DNA of 64,000 nt, from the NCBI GenBank assembly GCA_029243485.1, contig JAQWRY010000052.1, forward strand, positions 124,001 through 188,000, in the 5' to 3' direction. Positions within the stretch are counted from its first letter, which is position 1, and the number at the start of each line of letters is the position of its first letter. The position numbers and the translations under genes were made by a program. The notes beneath the pieces were generated by a model, which was not told the origin of the DNA, searched no databases, and worked only from the letters and a program-made list of their open reading frames with translations. Below, one piece after another: positions 7,630 through 16,380 of this stretch. Source of the DNA: Candidatus Binatia bacterium. Its GTDB lineage: Bacteria > Desulfobacterota > Binatia > UBA12015.

Positions 7630-10044
7630 CTACCCGGCCATTCGGTCTCCGATTATGGAAGTGCTTTCGAGGCGCTCGAGATCTTCTTTCGACAAACCCA
7701 GCTCACCGCTGAGGATTTCGGCATTGTGCTGACCCAGGGTCGGCGCAACGGTCGCGTACTGTGGCTCCGGTCCGTACGAGAAGCGCATCGGCCAGGTGGG
7801 GTAGCGGCGCTCGCCCGAACGGGGATGATCCAATGCCTGGTAGAAGCCCCGCGCTTCCAGCTGCGGCTCGCCGTACATCTTCGTTGCTACGAGAGCCTCG
7901 GACACGGGGATGCGGCGCTCGCGCAGGACTGCGACGACGTCGGCGGCGGAACGCTGCTTCGTCCATTCCGTCAGCTTCGCGTCGATCTCATCGTGGCGGG
8001 CCACGCGGCCGGACAGGGTTCCCAGCGCCGGGGCGGTCGCCCATTCCGGTCGCTCGAGAGCCTCCACGAGCCGAGACCACTCTTCATCCGTTCTCACGGA
8101 AAACGCGACCCACGCGCCCTCGTTCGTCGGGTACGCGCCCTGCGGCGCGAAGTCGCGATCGCGGTTTCCGTAACGGCCGAGCACGGTCCCATTCATCGTG
8201 TGCTCGATGATCTGCTCCGGCGTGAGGCATGTCCCGGTTTCGAGCTGGGCGACTTCGATGTGCTGACCCTCACCGGTCCGCTCGCGGTGCATGAGTGCAG
8301 ACTGGAGGGCGACACCGACGTGCATCGAAACACCGCAATCGATGAAGCCTCCCGGATTGAGCGGTGGCCCGCCCGGGTGACCCGTGACCCAGGTCATACC
8401 CGCGGCCTGCTCGATGACAGTCGCCCACCCAACGTAGTCACGCCACGGACCCTCGAGACCAAAGCCGGGCATCCGGACCATGATCAGGTCGGGTTTCGTC
8501 TCGATCAGCTTCTCGTACGTGAGACCGAAGTTCTCCATCACGCGCGGCGAGAAATTCTCGATCAGGACGTCGGTGTCGGCGAGCAGCCCAAGCAGGAGGT
8601 CGCGGGCCTCTTCCTGGCGGAGATCGAGAGTGAGATCGCGCTTCCCGTGGTTCGAACCCTGGTAGGTCGTGCTGTGCTCGTAGTAGTCCTCGCCGAGCTG
8701 CGGGTACGTCTGGCTGAAGCGGAAGCCGTCGGGGCGCTGGACCGACTCTACTTTGATCACATCCGCGCCGTGAGACGCGAAGTACATCCCGACGAAGGGT
8801 CCCGCCCAGAACGTGCCGAGATCGAGCACCCGCAGGTCGCGGAACGGAAGGCCTTCGACGTCGGGGCGACCGTTCGGCCGCTTCTTCCGAGTGGGGACGA
8901 CCGGCTCCTCACGTGCGGCCCAGGGATCGTCGAGTGCCCAGGTGTGCTCTCCCAGGCGCGGCGCGGTGGTCCGAATTGCAGCCGGCGTCTTGGCCAACCG
9001 ATAGGGGAATCCGGGTCGCTTCCAGTCGCGGCCGGGCTCCTGCACGAAGAACGGACGCTCGCGGAACTGATCGAATCGCTCGAGCGTGTCACCGCTACCG
9101 ATCCAGACCGTGGGAATGCGGAAGGCCTGGCCGAGCGTCACGATCTCGTCGGCCGTGTGCTCTTTGAGCCACGGCTGAATCGCGTCGAAGAACTCCTGCG
9201 CGACGGGAAAGTCGGATTGGATGTTCTTCTGCTCTTGCGCGAACTGCGGGACCTCGAAGAGCGTGCACGTGTCTTCCCACTGCTGCGCGGTCAGCACGTT
9301 CACGCCGACCCACGCGTCCTTGCAACGAAGCACGCCCGGCAACGGGGTGCGCCGCTTCTGCGGCGGCGGCATGCCCATCTTCCTGAGCGTCTCGGCCCAC
9401 ATCATCGGGTAGGGCAACGTCCCGACGAGGCACTCCATCATCGACACGTCGACGTCGACGGCCGAATTCTTGTCCCGTGCGGCGCGCACGGCGGTGAGTG
9501 CGGCCGTCGCAGCGAAGGAGCCGACGAGATACTCGGGGATACGGCCACCGACACGAACGGCTGCAGATCCCGGGAGGCCGTGTGCAGACACCCAGCCACC
9601 GGCCGCCTGGATCACCAGTTCGGTCGCCTCGAGGTCGCGGTACGGCCCGGTCTGACCGAAGGGAGAGATCCGGACGAGCGCGATCCGGGGATTGAGGTCG
9701 CGAAGGACGTCGAGACCGAGGCCCCGCTTCTCGAGCCGCCCGGGCCGATCGCTCTCGATGACGACGTCCGCACCAACGAGCAGCGCGCGAACCTTCTCGA
9801 CCGCACCCGGGCCGTCGAGATCGATCACCATGCTGCGCTTGTTCGCGTTCAGGTAGCGGGCGAGCCCACCCTCTTCGGGGTCGACCTTGCCGTCCTTGAA
9901 CGGGCCCCAGAGACGGAGAGGATCGCCTTCGGGGGGCTCGATTTTGACGACGTCCGCACCCAGATCGGCCAATAGCTTGGACGCGTACGCACAAGCGATG
10001 TCGCCACCGATCTCGACGACGCGTAGATCGCGAAGAGCTTCCAT
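7630..10044 (-). CDS. tandem CaiB/BaiF (class III) CoA-transferase fusion
   Basis: An 804-residue protein made of two complete CaiB/BaiF domains, about 1-390 and 405-800, each opening with a DLRVxxxG strand and the nucleotide-binding fold. Class III enzymes work through an Asp-bound CoA intermediate and are usually intertwined dimers of about 400-residue chains. The second half keeps an Asp at the expected place (GGFIDCGVS). The first half has Glu there (GGRIPEYLVG). ATG 10044 is preferred over an upstream TTG because the domain starts immediately after it. As first gene of the igr-like operon it probably moves CoA onto the substrate acid. Acceptor unknown. Confidence 0.9.
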   Translation of the reverse strand: MEALRDLRVVEIGGDIACAYASKLLADLGADVVKIEPPEGDPLRLWGPFKDGKVDPEEGGLARYLNANKRSMVIDLDGPGAVEKVRALLVGADVVIESDRPGRLEKRGLGLDVLRDLNPRIALVRISPFGQTGPYRDLEATELVIQAAGGWVSAHGLPGSAAVRVGGRIPEYLVGSFAATAALTAVRAARDKNSAVDVDVSMMECLVGTLPYPMMWAETLRKMGMPPPQKRRTPLPGVLRCKDAWVGVNVLTAQQWEDTCTLFEVPQFAQEQKNIQSDFPVAQEFFDAIQPWLKEHTADEIVTLGQAFRIPTVWIGSGDTLERFDQFRERPFFVQEPGRDWKRPGFPYRLAKTPAAIRTTAPRLGEHTWALDDPWAAREEPVVPTRKKRPNGRPDVEGLPFRDLRVLDLGTFWAGPFVGMYFASHGADVIKVESVQRPDGFRFSQTYPQLGEDYYEHSTTYQGSNHGKRDLTLDLRQEEARDLLLGLLADTDVLIENFSPRVMENFGLTYEKLIETKPDLIMVRMPGFGLEGPWRDYVGWATVIEQAAGMTWVTGHPGGPPLNPGGFIDCGVSMHVGVALQSALMHRERTGEGQHIEVAQLETGTCLTPEQIIEHTMNGTVLGRYGNRDRDFAPQGAYPTNEGAWVAFSVRTDEEWSRLVEALERPEWATAPALGTLSGRVARHDEIDAKLTEWTKQRSAADVVAVLRERRIPVSEALVATKMYGEPQLEARGFYQALDHPRSGERRYPTWPMRFSYGPEPQYATVAPTLGQHNAEILSGELGLSKEDLERLESTSIIGDRMAG

Positions 10045-10292
10045 GGGTAGGGCTTTCGAGCGGAGAGGACGGACCAATCCAGTCGAAGTCTAGGTAGCGC
10101 GGCCCCCCTTGGGCGGCAACGATGCGCGAACGGTTCGGATGCGCTATTCGCCCCGCGGCTCCGGGTCACCCGGAAAGCGCGGCAGATCTTCGTGGGCCTC
10201 CGGCCAGGCGGGCTCGTCCACGTGCCACAGGCCCGCGTCCCCCCGTTCGAGGCGGGGGTCAAGTCCGGGGCGGCCTTGCGCCATCGCCCGGG

Positions 10293-10311
10293 ATGGCGGA
10301 TGATCCGCCAT
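10293..10311. promoter_or_regulatory. 19-base perfect palindrome overlapping the VOC gene start codon
   Basis: ATGGCGGAT, a central G, and ATCCGCCAT form a perfect 9+1+9 inverted repeat whose last two bases are the first two of the start codon at 10310. In mRNA it could fold as an eight-pair hairpin burying the AUG; in DNA it could be an operator. No regulator gene is adjacent. Confidence 0.5.
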
Positions 10312-10684
10312 GGTCAAGCTGGATCATCTCATCCTCATGGTGAACGACATGGACGCGAGTGTCGCGTTCTACATGGAGATAATGGGGTTTCGGGATGAGG
10401 GCAGCAGCGAGCCCTTCCGCGTGATCCGAGTCCGCGACGACCTCACGCTCCAACTGGCGCCCTGGGGCACATCGGGGGGAACGCATCTGGCGTTCGCGAT
10501 GGAGCGCCCCGAGTTCGATGAGGCCTTCGCTAGGATCCGCAACGCGGGACTCGAATACGGGGACTCTTTTCACAGCGTGGGGAATCAGCAGGGCCCCGGC
10601 GACGCGACCGGAGCTCTCGGCCCCGGCAAGGCCGTCTACGTCTTCGATCCGAACAAGCACCTGATAGAGATTCGTCACTACTGA
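10310..10684 (+). CDS. VOC (glyoxalase/bleomycin-resistance) family protein
   Basis: A 124-residue single-module vicinal-oxygen-chelate protein. It opens with LDHLILMVNDM and ends DPNKHLIEIRHY, the classic first and last strands of a beta-alpha-beta-beta-beta module pair. Candidate metal ligands are the early His (DHL), the central His in THLAFAM and the terminal Glu in LIEI. Members include glyoxalase I, extradiol dioxygenases, epimerases and resistance proteins; the short length argues against a dioxygenase. It is divergent from the igr-like operon, with 265 bases between them. Substrate unknown. Confidence 0.85.
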   Translation: MVKLDHLILMVNDMDASVAFYMEIMGFRDEGSSEPFRVIRVRDDLTLQLAPWGTSGGTHLAFAMERPEFDEAFARIRNAGLEYGDSFHSVGNQQGPGDATGALGPGKAVYVFDPNKHLIEIRHY

Positions 10685-10710
10685 TCCGGCGACGCCGCCT
10701 CGGCCCGGGC

Positions 10711-10734
10711 CCTCAGGGGCGTTGAAGCCCCCTG
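10711..10734 (+). terminator. weak hairpin after the VOC gene
   Basis: CAGGGG and CCCCTG can pair across a nine-base loop about 30 bases after the VOC stop. There is no following T tract, so intrinsic termination is doubtful. Confidence 0.25.
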
Positions 10735-10799
10735 GCGAATCACATACTTTGTGATCCTCGACCGTGCGGTCAGCATCAGCCGTTCGGCGCCTCGCGCCC

Positions 10800-11519
10800 A
10801 TGACCAAGCCACAGAAGCTCACCCTTGGAATCGGGATCGCGGCCCTCGTGACCGCCATCGCCGCGCAGGCCGTGCCGGGGCTCCCGGGGTGGCTGCTCGC
10901 GTGGACGAGCCTCTCATGCACGATCTCGGCCGGCGCGTACGTGGCGAATCGCCCCCAGGCCTACGGCAAACGAGACGGCCGCCTGGTCTGGTGGCGGGCC
11001 CTCCCCACCGCCGTCTTCGTCGGGGCTTTCCGAATCGCGTGCGCAATGATGCGCTGGTGGCGCGGGCGCCCCGTCAAGAGCCAGATTACCTCGCATCTCT
11101 GGATCGCGGGACGGATCGAAGCGGGCGAGCTCCCGGACGTCGACTTCGTCGTCGATCTCGTGTCGGAGTTTCCGGAACCCCGCGCCGTACGTGAACGCGC
11201 GGGATACCGGTCCCTTCCCGTCCTCGACGGCGGTGTCCCGCCCGACGACGACGCCGTGTTGGCGCTGCTCGACGAGGTCTCTCTTCCCGACGCGGCGGTC
11301 CTCGTGCACTGCGACTCCGGAATGGGACGCGCTCCGACCTTCGGCGCGCTCCTCTTGCTCCGCCGCGGCGACGCCGCAACCACAGCGGATGCCATCGCGA
11401 TGATCGAGCGAGAGCGACCGTTCATCCACCTCGGCGTCGCCGATCGCGCCTTCCTCGCGCGGCTGGAACCGCTCGTGCGTCCACTAGCCGTCGAACCGGC
11501 AGCCGCCGCAGCGTTCTAG
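10800..11519 (+). CDS. membrane-anchored dual-specificity-type protein phosphatase
   Basis: A 239-residue protein. The N-terminal third contains two or three hydrophobic segments (about 9-50 and 70-85). The rest is a cysteine-phosphatase domain with the P-loop HCDSGMGR, giving catalytic Cys171 and Arg177. ATG 10800 is used rather than the upstream GTG at 10764, which would only add a basic leader. The domain resembles bacterial DSP/PTP proteins predicted to dephosphorylate proteins or phosphoinositide-like lipids at the membrane. It ends 10 bases from the convergent DsbA-like gene, with no terminator between them. Confidence 0.8.
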   Translation: MTKPQKLTLGIGIAALVTAIAAQAVPGLPGWLLAWTSLSCTISAGAYVANRPQAYGKRDGRLVWWRALPTAVFVGAFRIACAMMRWWRGRPVKSQITSHLWIAGRIEAGELPDVDFVVDLVSEFPEPRAVRERAGYRSLPVLDGGVPPDDDAVLALLDEVSLPDAAVLVHCDSGMGRAPTFGALLLLRRGDAATTADAIAMIERERPFIHLGVADRAFLARLEPLVRPLAVEPAAAAAF

Positions 11520-11529
11520 CACCCCTCGC

Positions 11530-12183
11530 TCAGGATCGGGGCGCGAGGTCCTTCTGCTTCATTCGCCAGACCAGTAGGTCCAGGCGATCCTGGCCGAAGA
11601 ACGGCTCGCCTTCGAACACCATCGTAGGCACGCCCCAATGCCCCGCCGCTTCCAGAGCCTTCTGGTTCCGATCGATCCCGGCGTCGCGAGCAGCCGGGTC
11701 CTCTGCGATCGCGGCTTCCATCTCTGCCAGATCGAGCCCCGCTCGCTGCGTCGCGTCCGCGAGATGCGAGCCCTGATCCCAGCCGTCGACCTGCCCACCG
11801 AAGATGATCTGCGAGACCTCGTCGATGAAGGCGAGCCCCTTCCCACGGGCGGCGGCCTCGATCCCCAGTCGCGTCAGGCGATGGATGTACGGCTGCTCCT
11901 TCGGGATGGTCCGCGTCGCGAAATCCTGGACGACCGGGTCCGGTCGTGGCCAGCCGTAGGGGAGGCCCTCGCACTCCGCGATCCGCGCGGTGTCGCGGAG
12001 CAGATACGGCGGCCAGAGCGGGTTCACCTGGTCGAAGAAATCCGGGGTCCGAATCGCAATGGGGAGCACAGGGCGGATGTTCAGGTCCACGTCGCGCTCC
12101 TGCGCGAGGCGCACCAGCCGGCCGGTTGCGAGATACGAGTACGGACTCCGAAAGGACCAGAAAACGTCGACTTCGAGGCTCAT
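11530..12183 (-). CDS. DsbA-family protein, 2-hydroxychromene-2-carboxylate isomerase-like
   Basis: A 217-residue thioredoxin-fold protein. Its active-site segment SFRSPYSY carries Ser instead of the CxxC of true DsbA, as in HCCA isomerases and kappa-class GSTs. The GVPTMVFEGEPFFGQDRLD segment at the C-terminus matches the cis-Pro loop and final helix. HCCA isomerase acts in naphthalene and related aromatic degradation, but many family members have unknown substrates. It has no signal peptide, so it is cytoplasmic. A 17-base palindrome lies 45-61 bases upstream of the ATG, suggesting dedicated repressor control. Confidence 0.85.
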   Translation of the reverse strand: MSLEVDVFWSFRSPYSYLATGRLVRLAQERDVDLNIRPVLPIAIRTPDFFDQVNPLWPPYLLRDTARIAECEGLPYGWPRPDPVVQDFATRTIPKEQPYIHRLTRLGIEAAARGKGLAFIDEVSQIIFGGQVDGWDQGSHLADATQRAGLDLAEMEAAIAEDPAARDAGIDRNQKALEAAGHWGVPTMVFEGEPFFGQDRLDLLVWRMKQKDLAPRS

Positions 12184-12227
12184 CCCGGGTGGCTAGCACC
12201 GGGACCTCCGGATTTTCACTATTGACT

Positions 12228-12244
12228 TTAGTTCGCTTAACTAA
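12228..12244. promoter_or_regulatory. palindromic operator candidate upstream of the DsbA-like gene
   Basis: TTAGTT-CGCTT-AACTAA is a perfect six-base inverted repeat in an AT-rich island (about 12215-12260) of an otherwise high-GC region. It is preceded by TTGACT and followed by CAATAT at a 17-base spacing, so on the plus strand it would fill a promoter spacer exactly. On the minus strand it lies just upstream of the DsbA-like gene. The size and spacing suit a TetR- or MarR-type dimer. Which strand is transcribed is not clear. Confidence 0.45.
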
Positions 12245-12310
12245 CAATATTTGTTTTCTGCTCGATCGAGAGCGGATTGTGGAAAGCCGGCCTGGGTTGA
12301 AGCCCCCCCT

Positions 12311-13058
12311 TCACCCCAGGGGGCCCGGTGCGTGGAGTACCTGGGGGATTCGTGAATGGTCGCGGATTCTCTGGGTACTACGCCCCGCTCCGTGCGAGTA
12401 AGGAGCCCCCGGGGCCCGCCACTCCTGCGGCGTCCGGTCTCGGAAACGCGGAGCGTTCTTCGGGTTCCACAACACATCTCGGAAGTATCGGGGCAGGACC
12501 CGCGCGGCCGGGTCCGCCCGCAACCGAGGATAGTCGGAGAGCTTCCCGGTGCGCTCCCAGGTGACGGGCGTCGGCGTATGCGCCACGTTCAGAACCGCAG
12601 ACATCGTGATCACCGAGCGCAGTCGCGCGTCGGAGAGCTCGCTCTCTCCTTCCTCCAGAATGCCGGTCAGGTGTTGGACGTCGTCGAGCTTCGCCGCACC
12701 AAACCCGATCCCCGTGCCGAAGGAACAACATCCCGAACAACTCGACGTCCCCGAGCAGAGTGTCGGGCGGGTGGTGACCGTGCACGTCGACCAGACCCGG
12801 GAGAACGCACGCACCCACGTAGGGGCCGGTCGCACCGGCCCCCGCGGGTTAGACCGCAGCGATTCGGCCCCCTTCGACGACGATCGTCCGGTCGGGCTAC
12901 CGCGTCTTGCCCGGATCGATCACCGTCACCCCGGCGAAAACGGTCCCCTCGGGCGGCACCTCGAACTCGGGCGGCTGCAGCGCGAAGCAAAACCAACCTC
13001 CGGCGAGCAGCAACACGACTCCAACGACCAACACCGCTCGGAGCGCGCGACCCAGCAT
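12311..13058 (-). pseudogene. decayed amidohydrolase N-terminal region
   Basis: Pieces of one metal-dependent amidohydrolase are strewn over different minus frames. First comes a membrane-anchored start at 13058 (MLGRALRAVLVVG... FAGVTVIDPGK), then an in-frame TAG (12897-12899), then TIVVEGGRIAAV ending in TAA. Next is LPGLVDVHGHH in another frame (the HxH metal motif), and after a further shift a stretch with ILEEGESELSDARLRSV. The order is right for an amidohydrolase, but the C-terminal half is missing. At least two stops and two frame changes make a functional product unlikely. Confidence 0.75.
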
Positions 13059-13137
13059 CCCTCGTTCTACTACCGAAAACGCAAACGGGGCGAACCCTCG
13101 CAGGCCCGCCCCGTCCGCATCGAAACGAGAGTCCGAC

Positions 13138-16100
13138 TCAGAACACGCCGGCCTCCGCCCCATCTACGAAGGCGCCACTCGGCGAGCCGAGCGGCGGCAC
13201 CGGGCAAGCCACTGGCGCCGGGAAGTTCTTCTCACCGAGGAACTTGTCGACCTTGTCGAACTTGTCTGTCGACGAAGGCGTACCCTTCTGCTTCGCGGGC
13301 ACCTCGGCACACCAGTCGACACCCGTGCCGAGCGTCAGGCGAACCGCGATGCGGCCCTGCTTCGGCTCATCCAGGGTGAATCCGAAGGCGTCCTTGCCGG
13401 CCTTGAGCTTCACGAGGCCGTTCTTCACCGTAATCACGGTGACCGCCGTACCCGAGGCGCCCTTGTACCGGAACCCGGTCGACGACGGCAGCCAGCTGCC
13501 GGCCGGCAGATCGATCGTGACCTGCTCGCCGCTCCCGTTGGCGTTGTAGATACGCAGGGTACCGCCGTTCACCAGCGGGTCACCCGCGGTGCCGAGTCCC
13601 GGAGGAACGATCGCAGGATCCTTCGACGTGAAGCTCAGCTTCCGCTTCTTAGGCGTGGAGGGATCGGTCTTGTCCTTCATCGTCAGCGACTTGGTCGAGA
13701 TCGGAACGTGCGGGACGGAGCCCGGGAAGCTCGTCACGTCGTTCGGATCCGTACCGGCGTCGATCTCATCGCGATCGCGACGGCCGTCGCCATCTCGATC
13801 GATACCCATCCGAATGCCCGCACCGCGCGGCACACAGGTGTAGACGGCCTCCTGCTCGGCGGAAACCAGGCCCAGCAACGTCGCCAAGGAGACCTGACCT
13901 TCGGACGTGCGGTCCGTGAGGAAGAGGTTCGTGCCGAAGCCGACGTACACAGCGCCACGCGCCTCGCCGCCGAACGCACCCTTGCCGATGACGTCGCAGT
14001 TGCCGGCATCCGCCTGATCCAAGAGCAGCTGGAGACGCGCCAGCGTGGCCGCGTCTCCCACAGACGCGGGTGTGAGAGATACCTGTTGACCGACGCTCGG
14101 CTTGAACCCCGTGTCGAGCGAGAGAACAAAGGCCTCGACGTTGCCGCGGATCGCCGCCGACGGGAAGGCGAAGACGTTCGCCATCAAGAAGTCGTTCACG
14201 GACGGGATGCTGCCATCGTGCAGGAAGCCGAAGCCCCGAACCTGGACGCCCAGGAAGCCGGTGGGCGGAATGAGCGTCTGCCCGTTCGGCACACCGAACA
14301 TGCCGATCTTCTGATACTGGTTGCGCAGGTGGGGAATCTTGAATTCCTGCGTCTCCCCTTCGGCCGAGGACAGACCGTCCGTCCCGAAGAAGTCGAGCGC
14401 CGGGTTAATGACGTGACAGTGGTCACAGGTGTTGCCACCGTCGACGGCAGTGTTGAAGTAGAAATTCTCACCGGCCGCCTGTTGCGCAGTCGGGACGTCG
14501 TCGAGGTCGCGGACCGCGTTGGGTGGGTACCGAACCGTGAGGATGAAGTCCGTGAACTCCTGCATGTGATCCGTCGGCAACTCCTCGTCGTCGCCGAGAA
14601 GGCCGACGAAGGCTCCGTTGAAGGCCATGAATGCGGCTTCCTCATCCAGCGCGTCGCCCGTCGCACAACCGGTACGATCCCCTCGCCAGTGCATCGGGCC
14701 TTGCCCCGACAAGCCCCGCAGGCTCTGCGTCGTCATCGGGCCCTTCTGCGGGTGAAAGGGCGAGCCCGAGCCGGTTCGGAACGGGTTGCAGTTCGTCCTC
14801 ACCGAGGTCGCCTCAGCGTCGCCGAGGTCCCATGCCTTGTCGTCCTGGTCGCCGAAGTGATGGCAACTCGCACAGGCGTTGTCGCCGTGCCCGGACTTCT
14901 TCGCATTGTATAGGTGCCGGCGGCCCTTTCGGACGACGGGCGGCTGCGGATCGTAGTCGCCGAGAGCGACGGTTTCGGTCTGAGCTGCCGTCGTCGGGTC
15001 ACTCGCGTTCGTGACGATCCCGATCCGATGATCGAACCGGTTCATCACGTAGAGGCGGTCGTTCGCCTCATCCAGAGCAAGACCACTCGGGCCACCGCCC
15101 ACATCGATGAAGGTCTTCGCCACGGTTCCGCCCTCGAGAGTCGCGCTGTCCATGAGAGCGACGTGACGCGAGCCGAACATCGCGACGTAGACCTGCGAGC
15201 CATCGCTCGAGAAGGCGATGTCGGTCGGGAACGCACTGCTCTCTTCGATCTCCGAATCCGACCCCGGGGAGACGAGGTAGTTGATGTGGGGATTCAGGTG
15301 ATGGCGCACCGCCGATCCTCCATTGATGACGGTGACGCTGCTTTCGACAATCCGACCCGTCACACCGTGCAAGCCATCGAAGACGTGACCCTCAAATCGG
15401 ACCTCGTTGTGATCTTCGGTGTTCGTCGCGTAAACGTTTCCGTTCCCGGGATTGACGGCGAGATTTAAGATCGTCGTCGCAACTCCCGTCACCTCCTGGC
15501 CTGCGAGCGCAACCGGGGTCGGCGCGTTCGCGTCGATCGGAAAGACGTCTTCGTCCGGCAGCGAGAAGGCCACGAAGGGCGACCAGTCCCTACCCAGCTC
15601 GTCACGCCACCCGACCCCGTCGAACTTCACGATCAGGCCGACGTCCGGCGCACCACCGAGAGCACTTCCCGGCGGCGGCGGGAGACCACCGTTGTTCGAG
15701 ATCACGCGCTCGGTGATCGCCGTCGTCTGGTTTCCGGAGTGGAAGATCGATGCGTAGACGATGCTCCCGTCCGGCGAGGCGGCGAGACCGCGGGGCGTAT
15801 CGCCGAAGAGGACGATGTTTGCGATGGCCGTGCCACCGAGCTCGGCGCCGAGGCTCGTCGCATCAAAGACCTGAACGATCGCGCGGCCGAGCCCCTCGCT
15901 GGCGTAGTCGATCGGCACCGGGCAGTTCTGACCGCGTCGGGCCGTCGAGATGAACGCGCGGTTGCCACCGGGCCCGGCGAACACGATGTCGCGGGGCTCA
16001 TCGCACGTGTGGAGGGTCCGCGTGACGCGCGAGAGTTCCGGGGTGATAGCGTCGAGCGTGACGATGCTCACGCTGTCCGACAGGTGATTGACGACCCAGA

Positions 16101-16380
16101 CCTCGGTGTTGGTCCTTACGGCCACCGCCGAAGGCTCCATTCCGACCGGGACTTCCGCGAACAACGAGAGCCCGCCGGCCGTGACGTCGTAGATCGCCAG
16201 GCGGTTGTCCGGCGTGTTCAGCGCGAACAAACGTGTCCCATCGGGTGAGAGGGCCAGCGGTCGCACGTGGCCGGTCTCGAAGTTCGTAAAGGTGCCGTCG
16301 GGCGACTGCCCAAAGGCAGGTGCCACGATCAGCGCAACCAGGACGGAGGCCAAGAGACAGCGTATTCTCGAAATTTTCAT
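13138..16380 (-). CDS. secreted beta-propeller/di-heme cytochrome c peroxidase-like protein
   Basis: A 1080-residue exported protein. Its signal peptide runs about 1-25, and ATG 16380 follows GGGGGA. A YVTN-type seven-bladed propeller (LSPDGTRLF-type repeats) fills about 30-460. Two c-heme sites follow: CASCHH near 500 and CDHCH near 650, spaced as in CcpA/MauG-type di-heme proteins. A TSP3-like calcium loop (DRDGDGRRD) lies near 865, and a beta-rich C-terminal module ends the protein. It probably sits in the periplasm or at the cell surface and may oxidise a small molecule or protein, or pass electrons. Peroxidase activity is not proven by the motifs. Confidence 0.88.
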   Translation of the reverse strand: MKISRIRCLLASVLVALIVAPAFGQSPDGTFTNFETGHVRPLALSPDGTRLFALNTPDNRLAIYDVTAGGLSLFAEVPVGMEPSAVAVRTNTEVWVVNHLSDSVSIVTLDAITPELSRVTRTLHTCDEPRDIVFAGPGGNRAFISTARRGQNCPVPIDYASEGLGRAIVQVFDATSLGAELGGTAIANIVLFGDTPRGLAASPDGSIVYASIFHSGNQTTAITERVISNNGGLPPPPGSALGGAPDVGLIVKFDGVGWRDELGRDWSPFVAFSLPDEDVFPIDANAPTPVALAGQEVTGVATTILNLAVNPGNGNVYATNTEDHNEVRFEGHVFDGLHGVTGRIVESSVTVINGGSAVRHHLNPHINYLVSPGSDSEIEESSAFPTDIAFSSDGSQVYVAMFGSRHVALMDSATLEGGTVAKTFIDVGGGPSGLALDEANDRLYVMNRFDHRIGIVTNASDPTTAAQTETVALGDYDPQPPVVRKGRRHLYNAKKSGHGDNACASCHHFGDQDDKAWDLGDAEATSVRTNCNPFRTGSGSPFHPQKGPMTTQSLRGLSGQGPMHWRGDRTGCATGDALDEEAAFMAFNGAFVGLLGDDEELPTDHMQEFTDFILTVRYPPNAVRDLDDVPTAQQAAGENFYFNTAVDGGNTCDHCHVINPALDFFGTDGLSSAEGETQEFKIPHLRNQYQKIGMFGVPNGQTLIPPTGFLGVQVRGFGFLHDGSIPSVNDFLMANVFAFPSAAIRGNVEAFVLSLDTGFKPSVGQQVSLTPASVGDAATLARLQLLLDQADAGNCDVIGKGAFGGEARGAVYVGFGTNLFLTDRTSEGQVSLATLLGLVSAEQEAVYTCVPRGAGIRMGIDRDGDGRRDRDEIDAGTDPNDVTSFPGSVPHVPISTKSLTMKDKTDPSTPKKRKLSFTSKDPAIVPPGLGTAGDPLVNGGTLRIYNANGSGEQVTIDLPAGSWLPSSTGFRYKGASGTAVTVITVKNGLVKLKAGKDAFGFTLDEPKQGRIAVRLTLGTGVDWCAEVPAKQKGTPSSTDKFDKVDKFLGEKNFPAPVACPVPPLGSPSGAFVDGAEAGVF

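Noticed and set aside
8645-8660. tRNA T-arm-like GGTTCGAACC
   Set aside because: It lies inside the CoA-transferase coding frame, with no cloverleaf around it.
7231-9975. 914-residue plus-strand open frame
   Set aside because: It is antisense to the tandem CoA-transferase and ChsE2-like gene, has Arg/Pro-rich composition and no recognisable domain; high-GC shadow.
12907-14913. 668-residue plus frame
   Set aside because: Antisense to the propeller/di-heme gene, no motifs, poor composition.
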